A DNA stretch of 64,000 bases from Prorocentrum cordatum (lineage: Eukaryota > Sar > Dinophyceae > Prorocentrales > Prorocentraceae), in the NCBI GenBank assembly GCA_963575745.1, contig CAUYUJ010014559.1, forward strand, positions 172,869 through 236,868. The letters run 5' to 3'. The notes beneath the pieces were generated by a model. That model ran no database searches. It was not told the origin of the DNA and worked only from the letters and a program-made list of their open reading frames with translations. Shown piece after piece: positions 56,421 through 64,000 of the stretch. A program made the position numbers and the translations under genes. How positions within the stretch are numbered: position 1 is the first letter of the stretch; every line of letters starts with the position of its first letter.

Positions 56421-57300
56421 ATACGCATCAGAGTGCGGGGTCCGAACGGTCATTTACTGTCCCTTGGCGCCGCGTGGCTGAGTTGGGGTTTTCGGTGCGG
56501 TCGTTGTTGCGTTGTTGTTGTTGTTATTGTTGTTGACGACGACGAAACCACTAGCTGGCGCCCCCCCACCCCCTATCGCAACGCAGCGCAACGCAACGCC
56601 CCCCCCCAGCGCCCCGCAACGCGACGCAACGCCACTCCCCGCGCAGCACAACGCATCGCTGTGCGATGCCCTCTCTTCGCGTTCCTCCTCCCCTCCCCCT
56701 TTGGGGCGCGCCAGTGCGCGCGACAGTTGCCGTGCTCTTGAGTTTTTTGGTGTGCCCTGCTTTTTTGGCTTTGGCTGAGGCCGCGCTGCGCGCGGATTTG
56801 GCGGCGCCTGCGCTGGGGGCGACCTTCGTGTGACAAGCAAGATGGGGGGGGGAAGGAGAGATGGGGTGGGGCAATTGGTCTGGGGGGGAGGCGGGGTGGT
56901 AGGGGTGCAGGGAGGGAGGAACGCAGCGAAAGGAGGAGGAGGAGGAGAAAGAGGAGGAGTAGGAGGAGGTTGGCGGGCCCATTCCCTTGCGTGCCGGGGG
57001 ACAATGGCGCGAGTTCTCAAGACGAATCCCTCAAATCATTTGTTCTTGCACTCCTTTCGGCGGTGCGCCCGGGGGGGAAGTGAGAAGGAACGGGCGTTCC
57101 AAGAAGGCGGCGGGGCTTTTCGGAAACCCTCACGCCTTCTGAGGAGTTGTTTGCGTCTTCGGGTGAGGCTTCGAAAATTGCTCAGAAGGCCAGAGGGCTT
57201 CTGAGCCCTCTGAGAAGGCCCGCCCCGTCTGAATTCCCATGTGGGTTCGCCGCCAATCCTTGTTGTCATGACCCGTAGTGGTTCTCGCTAGCGGCACGTA
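56421..57300. other. spacer upstream of the retrotransposon
   Basis: Contains TTG triplets at about 56,505-56,530, ACGCAACGC words at 56,575-56,640 and GGAGG words at 56,850-56,970. The run 57,110-57,230 contains degenerate CCTCTGAGAAGG-type words. No gene is supported. Confidence 0.55.
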
Positions 57301-57370
57301 TAGGAAGAGCTTGCTAGATGGTTTTCGGAATGTCCTTGGGTCTCATCTCGTCTCGACCTTTGGACGACAG
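57301..57370 (+). repeat. split direct repeat A1
   Basis: About 70 bases, matching A2 at 63,136-63,207 except for a few substitutions and a TCTCG duplication in A2 (TCTCGTCTCG here, three TCTCG units there). Confidence 0.8.
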
Positions 57371-57373
57371 TTC

Positions 57374-59257
57374 ATGTGTGTATTTTTGTTGACTCAAGAT
57401 CGCCTGTCGGCGATCTATGTCGGCACCACGACGGGCGGCACCGAGGTGGTCACCTGTGCGCGATCGGCCCTCCTGGTTGGCGCGGCGGCGGCGCTCTGGA
57501 GCCAAGCGGCGCTGTGGTCGGCTGCCCACCTCACTCCCGAGGCGGTTCGCGCGCTCGGGGTTGCTGGCTCCCGCGGGCTCGCGGTGGCCGCCCAGGGCGC
57601 GGAGGCTGCCTGGGCTTGGGGTTGGCGCGGGCTGCGCGCCTTGGCCAGCTTTGCCAGCTCTTTGGCGGCGCTCGCCTGGGAGCATCGCTGGCGAGCGGCA
57701 CGGGGGGCCCGTGCCTGCTGGTCGGCGTGTCGCGACCTGGCTGGCGGCGCCTGGGGGGCCTGCTGCGCGGGGGCTCGGCGCCTGCGGCGGTGCTGGAGTG
57801 CTCGGCGAGCCGAGCGGGCGCGCCATTGCGAGCTCGCAGCCGCTTCAACCGCTCTGGAGTACGCCTTGACGGAGACGGCGCTGGCGGCAGGTGCTGCCGT
57901 TGGCGTGGGGGTTCCGTGCTGGGTGCTGGTGTCGCGCGGAGCCGAGTGGGACGAGGTCCTCGTCTTCGGCCAGGTGCAGGGGAAGGACTACAGCTTCGGC
58001 TTCAACACGGACGATGCGGGCACGACCTCCGTGTGGGTGCTCATACGGTTGCTGCCTGGGCATTTCCGCGCCGCGGTGGTGCCATGCGGTGGGGTTCTGC
58101 GCACGGCTCCCTTTGGCATCGGGGCGGCCGCGGTCAACTGGGTCTGCGCACCTCCGCACGCGGCGGTCCAGTGGGATCCGAGCGTGGCCGAGATCGCGTC
58201 CCTTCAGCTGGAGGCTCAGGGCGTGGACAATGCCCTTGGTGCCATGGCCGTTCCTGCAGGCGTTGTGATGGACGCGGGCGCCACTCTGCCTGGGCTGCCT
58301 GTGTTCATGCCGGTGGACGGGCCTGCACCTGCTGGTCCTGGAGGCGGAGCTCTGGTGGCGCAGGGGGCAGGTGCGGCGGCGGCGGCGCCTCTGCCAGGCG
58401 CGGCGGCTGCACTGCCAGGCGCGGCCGCGGCGGCACCCGCGGCTGCCGCAGGGCTGGGTTTTGCGGCGGTGGGCGCGCCCGACCACGCAGCAGCGGGTGC
58501 CGCGCCTTTAGACCTCGCGACGATGCTGCAGGAGGTGCGGGCCACCCAGTCACAGCTTCAGGGCGGGGTTTCCGCTCACGGGTCCTTCGGCGAGAGAAAG
58601 AAGAAAAAGGACAAGAAGGCCGACAAAACGAAGAGAAGGACGAAGAAGCGGAGCAGCTCAAGTGGGTCCTCGGGCACCAGCGTCAGCAGCGGCTCCAGCA
58701 GCGACAGCGAGTACCTGCAGTGGAAGGGCCCGAAGGCGAAGAACCGCCGTGTGGATCCAGCCCAGGAGCAGACGTTGGAGACCGAGAAGTTCAAAGCGAA
58801 GGGCGACCTGGTGGCCTTCGCGGCCAAGCATCCAGGGGCGCTCTCGGGTTACTTCCTTGCGATGGTGCACAGGAGGTTGAGCCACGGGCACCTCGGCGAG
58901 ACCAAACAGCTGCGGCAGGCATCGGCGACGACGTGGGCGCAGGGCCACTCGGGTCTCACGGAGCTGCGCGACCAGAGGGAGGTGCAGACGATCGCGCGGG
59001 CGAGCGGCCTCATCAACACCCAGGGTTTGGCCACCGCGATGGACGTGCTGGCGCAGCTCATCATCGCGATCCAGCGGGCCAAGTCCAAGGGCGGGTCTTG
59101 GGAGAAGGCGGCTGCTGGCGGACTCCTGAAGCTCACCATGCGATTAGGTGGAGGAGGGCGCGGCAGAGGTGGCTGCGCCGAGGAGGCCTGGAGTTCCCCC
59201 TCGCCTCCGTGGTGGTCGGTCTTGGAAACTGGCTCAGCTTCGCAGGCGGCCCAGTAG
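57374..59257 (+). CDS. gag-like protein of the DIRS-type element
   Basis: ATG at 57,374, just after A1, opens 627 codons without interruption. The first ~200 residues are Ala/Trp/Arg-rich and hydrophobic. The middle is Ala/Pro/Gly-rich. A basic-Ser stretch (KKKKDKKADKTKRR, then SSSSGSSG) follows. The last 150 residues hold FAAKHPGALSGYFLAMVHRR, LTELRDQREVQT and SKGGSWEKAAAGG, a block I associate with gag-like ORFs of dinoflagellate retroelements. It presumably packages element RNA. No CCHC zinc knuckle is seen. This is the only element ORF still intact. Confidence 0.7.
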   Translation: MCVFLLTQDRLSAIYVGTTTGGTEVVTCARSALLVGAAAALWSQAALWSAAHLTPEAVRALGVAGSRGLAVAAQGAEAAWAWGWRGLRALASFASSLAALAWEHRWRAARGARACWSACRDLAGGAWGACCAGARRLRRCWSARRAERARHCELAAASTALEYALTETALAAGAAVGVGVPCWVLVSRGAEWDEVLVFGQVQGKDYSFGFNTDDAGTTSVWVLIRLLPGHFRAAVVPCGGVLRTAPFGIGAAAVNWVCAPPHAAVQWDPSVAEIASLQLEAQGVDNALGAMAVPAGVVMDAGATLPGLPVFMPVDGPAPAGPGGGALVAQGAGAAAAAPLPGAAAALPGAAAAAPAAAAGLGFAAVGAPDHAAAGAAPLDLATMLQEVRATQSQLQGGVSAHGSFGERKKKKDKKADKTKRRTKKRSSSSGSSGTSVSSGSSSDSEYLQWKGPKAKNRRVDPAQEQTLETEKFKAKGDLVAFAAKHPGALSGYFLAMVHRRLSHGHLGETKQLRQASATTWAQGHSGLTELRDQREVQTIARASGLINTQGLATAMDVLAQLIIAIQRAKSKGGSWEKAAAGGLLKLTMRLGGGGRGRGGCAEEAWSSPSPPWWSVLETGSASQAAQ

Positions 59258-59787
59258 GGGCGCCCCTTCGTCAAGGACGCATCGGGCGCCTGCGGCTCGT
59301 GGAGTTCGGCGCGCCGTCGCCCATGCTCTGCCCTATTCCGTTGGTGCGGCGCGGAGACGCTGAGCTCGCAAAGTTCGGGCGCAGCCAGCGGTGCGCAATT
59401 TTGGCCTGGGCTAACGTGCGCATCGCGGCCGTGAGCGGCCTCTGCGGCGCAGTCCGCGACTACCGCCAGGTGCCGACGCAGGCTCAGAGACGCGCGCAAG
59501 GGCGCATGCTGCTGGGCGCCTCTCGCCCCCTTGGGGCTGGGCTGGCCTCGCCCGGGGCGGCGGCGATTCAGGAGTTCTTGCGGCGCTCCGACGGCTACGA
59601 GCCGATGAAGTGCGTCGCGAGCCGCTGGGCGAGCGCGGGAGCGTTTTCGGCCAAGCCGCAGCGGTTGAATGGGCTGGGCTTCTTGACGAACATCCCCCTG
59701 GGTTTGCAGACCAGGTCCGTCGCCCTCGAACGTTGCCCCGCAGCAGCGGCGAGCACCCCGCTAGAGTCAAGAGAGCACGCGCCCTGA
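59258..59787 (+). pseudogene. N-terminal part of the pol-like ORF
   Basis: In the frame one base ahead of gag, about 59,370-59,560 encodes AILAWANVRIAAVSGLCGAV and following residues that look like the region preceding RT in this element type. The frame ends at TGA near 59,785, while RT continues in a third frame from about 59,810. At least one indel has therefore occurred here. Confidence 0.45.
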
Positions 59788-59809
59788 TCGATTACACTTA
59801 TCCTCGTCT

Positions 59810-60861
59810 GGTTGCTCGTAACGTGGCAGCTGGCCTCCAGTCCTACGGGCCCAAGAAGAGGGTCCGCAATCATCGGGGCTTCCCATTGGTGGCATGCGCG
59901 GTCGGCGTGATGTCGGACCTCCCTGTGAACCAGCTGCTGGACCCCGACCGTCTTCCTCGCCCCACCTCTGCCTGCCCGCCGCGGCTGCGCGTGGTGGGGG
60001 CCGGGCCTGGCACCAGGGTGAAGCTCTGGAAACGCGACCTGCGGCACTTGTTCCACCAGTTGGCCATCGGCAAGCGCTTGCATAAGTAAATGGCGCACCC
60101 TCCAGTGCCAGATCCGCGAGGGGGGGGGCCTGGCGTCTGCCCCTTCCACCGCGCCACGCCGACGGGCTTCGCGCCGTCGGCTGGCTGGGCGCAGTCGGAT
60201 TTGGACGCGGCGTTCCTGAAGGCCGGGCTGCCGCAGGAGCGCAGGGTGATTTTCTACCAACCCTGCCCCGCCGAGTTGCCGCGGTGGGGCCCCGTCATCG
60301 ACGACTTGCGGGCGCTGGCCGAGCGCTCGGCAGGCGACCGCGCTCGCAGCTCCGCCGCCTTCTGGATGACCAAGGCGGAGCGCGCCTGGGACCGCATGGG
60401 CACCCCTGCGCACCGCGGCAAGTCGGTTGGCGGCGGCCAGGGTGAGTTCCAGGGTGCCGAGGTTCATCCTTCCCAGCACTGGGCGGGCGCCGCCCACCGT
60501 CGCCGCCTCGACCTCTTCGCGGCCACGCTCGCGTTGCTGGGGCAGGAGATGGTCTACCGCAAGGACGTTGGGCGCCTGGCGGGGAAGCGCGGCTACGGCC
60601 AGAGCTATCGCGCCTGCTTTGGCTCCGCGCTCCCGCGCGTCTACGTCTGGCTGGAGAGGCTGCCGCGGAGGGGCCGTCGCCCGTCTGCTCGGTGTCCGCT
60701 GGCCTGGCACGAGCTGCTGGCGCCCGCCATCCTGCTGCCTTCTGCTGAGCAAGATCTGGGCGCTGAGTGGTGCCCCCCGCGCGCGGAGTGCACTGGCGCG
60801 GCGCCAGGGGGCCGCGGCGGGGCCTGGGCGACGCTGCCAGTGGAGGAGGTGAAGCACATCG
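59810..60861 (+). pseudogene. reverse transcriptase domain of the DIRS-type element
   Basis: The RT copies element RNA into DNA. Motif A is KRDLRHLFHQLAIG with its Asp at 60,036. Motif B is TPTGFAPSAGWAQ near 60,156-60,190. Motif C is VIDDL at 60,294-60,305, giving the Asp-Asp pair. EFQGAEVHPSQHW follows as the next conserved block. TAA at 60,087-60,089 separates RLHK from MAHPPVP, where I expect Trp in intact relatives, so it is probably a nonsense change. Catalytic acidic residues are kept, but the domain cannot be read through. Confidence 0.82.
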
Positions 60862-61242
60862 GGCCACCGAGCGCCCTACACCACGCTCGACGTGGACCTC
60901 GAGGGCCGCTGCAGCCTCGCCAGGGTGACGTTGCCGCCTGCCCCGCGCTGGAACAAGGTCGGGCGCCCTGGCGGCATGGAACGCATCACCTTGGAGGGGG
61001 CCCACGCGAAGCTGTGGGGCATGGAGGCCCGCCTTCGCAGGCCAGCGGAGCTCGGCTGCCGCGTGACGCATGCTGGCGACAACGCGCCGTGCGCGGGCGC
61101 CTTCATCAAGGGCCGCAGCGCCTGCCGTTAGCTAAATCGGCGCTACCGCCGCGGGGCGGCCATCGAGCTGGCGGGCGGCTTCTCTATCTTCCATTTCTGG
61201 ATCTCGACCGGGAAGAACCCCGCGGACGAGCCGAGCAGCTAA
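60770..61242 (+). pseudogene. RNase H domain of the DIRS-type element
   Basis: The RNase H would remove the RNA strand after reverse transcription. The first block reads ECTGAAPGGRGGAWATLP, where a catalytic Asp is expected in place of the Gly at about 60,795. A frameshift between 60,861 and 60,880 moves into the frame with ERITLEGAHAKLWGMEARLR, THAGDNAPCAGAFIKGRS and, after TAG at 61,129, LNRRYRRGAAIELAGGF and GKNPADEPSS. HAGDN and NPADEPS retain two acidic positions. One lost residue, one shift and one stop make it non-functional. Confidence 0.75.
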
Positions 61243-61309
61243 CGTGCAGTTCGCGCAGGCCGAGGGCCGCGGGAGCCGCCTCAGCCGCGGCCGCGCCTGG
61301 AGGTCGTTC

Positions 61310-61923
61310 CTTCGACACCTTGGGGCTGGAACGGCCGCGAGGCGATCTTCCTCCACTGCCGCTCTGGACCGAGGCGTCGAAAGGGGGCTTGTGCGACGCC
61401 GCGGAGCAGCAGGCGCTGAGCGCTGGCTTCGCAGTGAAAGTGCTGGCCCACGACCTGGCGGTCGACAGCAGCCACGACTTTGCCAGCGTCGGTCTCGCGC
61501 GCGAGCGGCGCGAACTGCGCGGCAGCGGGAACGACGTGGGTTTTTTTCGCTGGGCCGCCTTGCTCTACGGTGAGCCGCGCCAGGCACCGCCCGCTGGCGG
61601 GGCGCCGGGGGCCGAGGCCGCTGCGGACTAGAGTCGAGCCGCTGCTGCCATTGCCGGGGCTGGCCGATTCGGAGCAGCGCGCCTGCGCGCTGGGAACGCA
61701 TCTCTTTGCATTATGCCTCGAGCTCTTTTCACGAGTCATTCTTTGTGGGGCATGGGCAGGACAGGAGCATCCTCAGGATCCAGGGAGCGAGCCTTTCCCG
61801 TCGTTCTGGTGTTCGCAGGAGGTTGTGAATTGGATGTCAGAGTTTGGGGCTGCATGTCGGGTCGTTCGATCAGCGTCGCCATGGCGGTGTATATCAGAAG
61901 CCAACAATCGTCGTCACGAATGA
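61310..61923 (+). pseudogene. methyltransferase-like domain of the DIRS-type element
   Basis: The first half is in one frame (VLAHDLAVDSSHDFASVG). The second, after a T7 run at 61,542, is in the next: FFAGPPCSTVSRARHRPL, then QEHPQDPGSEPFPSFW. GPPCSTVSR has the PC core of cytosine-methyltransferase motif IV. DIRS-type elements are known to carry a methyltransferase-like domain of unclear role between RNase H and the recombinase, and position and motif agree. The T-run shift could be a sequencing error. Confidence 0.7.
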
Positions 61924-62249
61924 TGTCGCTTTGAAGGAGGATCTGGGGCTTCGCTGAAATCACCGTCATCGCCATCGAGGGCTGTGCGGGCTTGCGCCTG
62001 GTGTAAACTTCGTCACAGCCCAGCTTGCTCGCCACCCTCCGCAGCTGTGCCAGGCTCTGGCTCGCTCCTCCGCACGGGCTGACGCGAGGGCACTGGGGCT
62101 GCCGAGGCGTGGCGGAGGATCCTGGCAGGCGCCGCGGGCGCATCATTACCTTTTTGCTGAGCGCGTTGCGGCCCGTAACCACGCAGAGGTGCGCCGCGGC
62201 CCTCAGCGCCTTCAGCTGTGACCTCGAGGCGTTGGGCCTCGGCGTGGAC

Positions 62250-62838
62250 CAGCTGTCTGAGGGGGGCATGACTGGTTCCTTGCCGAGCGCGTGGTGGACC
62301 TCTTCGTGGAGTCGGGCGGGGTCGAAGGCCAGGGGTCGGCCTCCGCGCTGCTGGCGGCTTTCGCGAAGGCCAACCCCCGCCGTCACTACCGCGCGACGTG
62401 GAAGGCGCTGGGCGCGTGGCGACATCGGCGGCCGCCGCTGCAGGCTCCTGCCATGCCCGCGGCGCTTGCGCTCGGGGTCGTGGACTGGCAGGCGCTGGCT
62501 GGGGAGTGCGGCTGCGCGGCGCCGAGCAGAAGGTCCTGTTTGAGGAGCCTTCCATTGTGGCCTGGTTCGGCCACTATGTCCTTCGGTATCCTGCGAAGTC
62601 TGGGGGCAAGGTCTGCCAAGCGTCCTTCCCTCGTCTGCAGCGCTGGCCCCAGAAGGCGGCCGACGCGCTGGGCTTCGGCGCCGTGCACTGGGCGACGCGC
62701 GGTCTGCGCCGTGGGGGTGCCACCGAGCTGCTGTCCAGAGGCGCGCCGCTGGCGGACGCCATGCTGTTTGCGGGATGGCTGTCAGGCCGTTCGGCTCGCG
62801 AATACATGCGCCGTGGCGAGGGGAGTTTGACTCGTTGA
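62250..62838 (+). pseudogene. tyrosine recombinase domain of the DIRS-type element
   Basis: The recombinase would integrate the circular DNA intermediate. The N-terminal part is in one frame to about 62,515 and the catalytic part in another, ending TGA-like at 62,836-62,838. HWATRGLRRGGATELLSRG then LFAGWLSGRSAREYMRRGE is the R-H-x-x-R and nucleophile region: Arg at about 62,707, Trp in GWLS, Tyr at 62,803. At the position where H-G-L-R is usual the codon at 62,698 is CGC (Arg), so the box-II His appears lost. It is probably inactive. Confidence 0.8.
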
Positions 62839-62984
62839 AGGGTAGACGCCCCTGCAGATGCGTGGTCATGTGCTTTCAGATTCTGCCAAGTTGGTTCACC
62901 TGTCTGGTGTGTTGTCCGAAGTGAGAGAGGCTTCCGCATTTCTTCTCTACGCGTTTTCTAGCAATCGCTTCTCTGGGGGGCGTG

Positions 62985-63135
62985 GCAGGGCAGTGCCGCC
63001 CGCAAGCTTTCAGCGATTCGCCTTGGCCAATCGACCCCTTTGCGAAAACGTTCGCAGCGCGTTTGATCTGCACGCTTCGCGTGCTGCCTTCCCTGAGAAG
63101 GGTCGGAGTAGAGATGTAGCGGCCATTCCTAAATA
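62985..63135 (+). repeat. split direct repeat B1
   Basis: About 150 bases, nearly the same as B2 (63,300-63,451), sharing GCAGCGCGTTTGATCTGCAC and GGCCATTCCTAAATA. It runs directly into A2. Confidence 0.82.
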
Positions 63136-63207
63136 AGAAGAGCTTGCTATATGGTTTTCGGAATTCCCTTGGGTCTCATCTCGTCTCGTCTCGACCTTTG
63201 GACGACA
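63136..63207 (+). repeat. split direct repeat A2
   Basis: Copy of A1 joined to the end of B1, so that B1-A2 mimics the junction that would form if the outer ends B2 and A1 were joined in a circle. Confidence 0.82.
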
Positions 63208-63299
63208 CCTCACGCGTGCAATGTTTTGGCCCGCTGCGCTCCCACCCGCCATGGTGGTCCAAGCTCGAGAGAGGAGCGCGCAGGACCACGCATGCTCCG

Positions 63300-63451
63300 C
63301 GGCGGGGCAGTGGCCCCCGCAAGTTTCCAGTGATTCGCCTTGGCCAATCGACTCCTGTGTGAAAACATTCGCAGCGCGTTTGATCTGCACGCTTCGCGTG
63401 CTGCCTCCCCTGAGGAGGGTCGGAGTAGAGATGTAGCGGCCATTCCTAAAT
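63300..63451 (+). repeat. split direct repeat B2 (right end of element)
   Basis: Second copy of B. After CCTAAATA at 63,451 the sequence becomes unrelated to the B1-A2 junction, fixing the right end of the element. Confidence 0.8.
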
Positions 63452-64000
63452 ATCATATTTACGCTTTCGATGTGCCATGTGTTTTCCGGTTCCGACGCGC
63501 TGTTGTGTTTAGGGTGTATCGCCGTTTTTTTGTTACGGTTGGTTCCCATCCAGGAGCCGATTTTTTTTTCATGTTCGCGGTCCGTTTTTTGTTGCCGTCT
63601 TCGTTCTCTTTCTCAATGTTTACGAAAATGGCAACAAAAAGCGGTATCGCTGTTGTTTTCCAGAGATCACATGTCTTCAGTTATTCAATGCGGGCCCCAG
63701 AATTTGCAGGGCCCACTTTTTTGTCTCGGGTCGTTCTTTGGCTGGAACGTTTGGGGAGTATGGTCCAGGGGCCAGGGATAGGGGGGAACGGCGACGGCAA
63801 CGGCGACGGCAACGGCGAGGAATTATTCCAAATCATCAAGGGAGGGGAGCGGCGACGACGACGATTCAAACAGAAAAGCTCATCAAACACGCCGACATGG
63901 TCGGCAGATTTGGCCAATGCGGGGCCCAGGGTGTCCCGACCCCTTCCACAGGGCCCGTGTTTGGTCCCGGTTCGTCTATTGGCGGCCCTGGTGATGGCAA
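63452..64000. other. flank right of the retrotransposon
   Basis: No supported gene. A GGCGACGGCAAC hexamer-type repeat lies at 63,789-63,820. AGGGCCC followed by a TTTGG-containing block occurs near 63,709 and 63,950 as a loose direct repeat. Confidence 0.5.

Larger units (their letters stand above)
57301..63451 (+). mobile_element. DIRS/PAT-type tyrosine-recombinase retrotransposon with split direct repeats
   Basis: A ~6.15-kb element with the order gag, RT, RNase H, methyltransferase-like domain, tyrosine recombinase. Its ends show the split-direct-repeat plan: A1 (57,301-57,370) ... B1 (62,985-63,135) - A2 (63,136-63,207) ... B2 (63,300-63,451). A repeats share GAAGAGCTTGCTA and TGGTTTTCGGAAT. 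B repeats share GATTCGCCTTGGCCAATCGA and GTAGAGATGTAGCGGCCATT. A1/B2 form the outer ends and B1-A2 the inner junction, as expected for elements that replicate through a circle and integrate with a tyrosine recombinase. No LTRs or integrase are present. Several frameshifts and stops show that this copy is dead or nearly so. Confidence 0.85.

Noticed and set aside
57376-59787. A second long frame overlapping gag
   Set aside because: Gly/Arg-rich shadow of gag caused by high GC; only its last ~140 codons look like genuine pol-like sequence.

Overview
The window reads as nuclear DNA of a dinoflagellate, probably a large, GC-rich, repeat-dense genome of the Symbiodinium/Prorocentrum kind. Three things point there. 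Introns inferred from conserved reading frames start with GC or GA and end with AG. Degenerate copies of the 3' part of the dinoflagellate spliced leader (ending TTTTGGCTCAAG) lie just upstream of six ORFs. The tyrosine-recombinase retrotransposon, the C5-methyltransferases and several hypothetical families resemble dinoflagellate types as I remember them. Nothing looks bacterial: there are no operons, ribosome binding sites or CRISPR arrays. I see no rRNA or tRNA gene.

Layout. 0.2-6.4 kb: a fragmented gene whose last two exons carry a SAM-binding-like 'DMTPGAGS' segment, split by a 3 kb AC/GT-rich foldback element that holds a 178-bp hairpin tandem array. 6.4-10.7 kb: non-coding, with a striking array of 35-bp-arm palindromes. 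10.7-11.8 kb: a cytosine-C5 methyltransferase with one frameshift. 13.0-19.4 kb: a decayed hAT-like transposase gene, one intron of which holds a second copy of the foldback element. 20-22.1 kb: a 250-bp poly(T) tract and a ~31-bp minisatellite. 22.8-24.8 kb: a second, two-exon C5-methyltransferase-like gene. 26.5-32.6 kb: a seven-exon gene of unknown function encoding about 1,170 residues. 33-40 kb: simple repeats and two dispersed elements.

40.4-47.8 kb: four same-strand, intron-free gene copies, each preceded by a spliced-leader relic. Three carry in-frame stops. They look like retroposed mRNAs. 48-57 kb: mostly dispersed and tandem repeats, including inverted partners of the two elements at 36.9-39.7 kb. 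57.3-63.45 kb: a DIRS/PAT-type retrotransposon (gag, RT-RNase H, methyltransferase-like domain, tyrosine recombinase) with A1...B1-A2-B2 split direct repeats and several inactivating lesions.

The genes do not form a pathway. What links them is genome turnover: retroposition of trans-spliced mRNAs, spread of foldback and DIRS-type elements, intron gain at AG|G sites, and three cytosine-methyltransferase-like domains. All homology calls are from reading motifs by eye; no database search was run.
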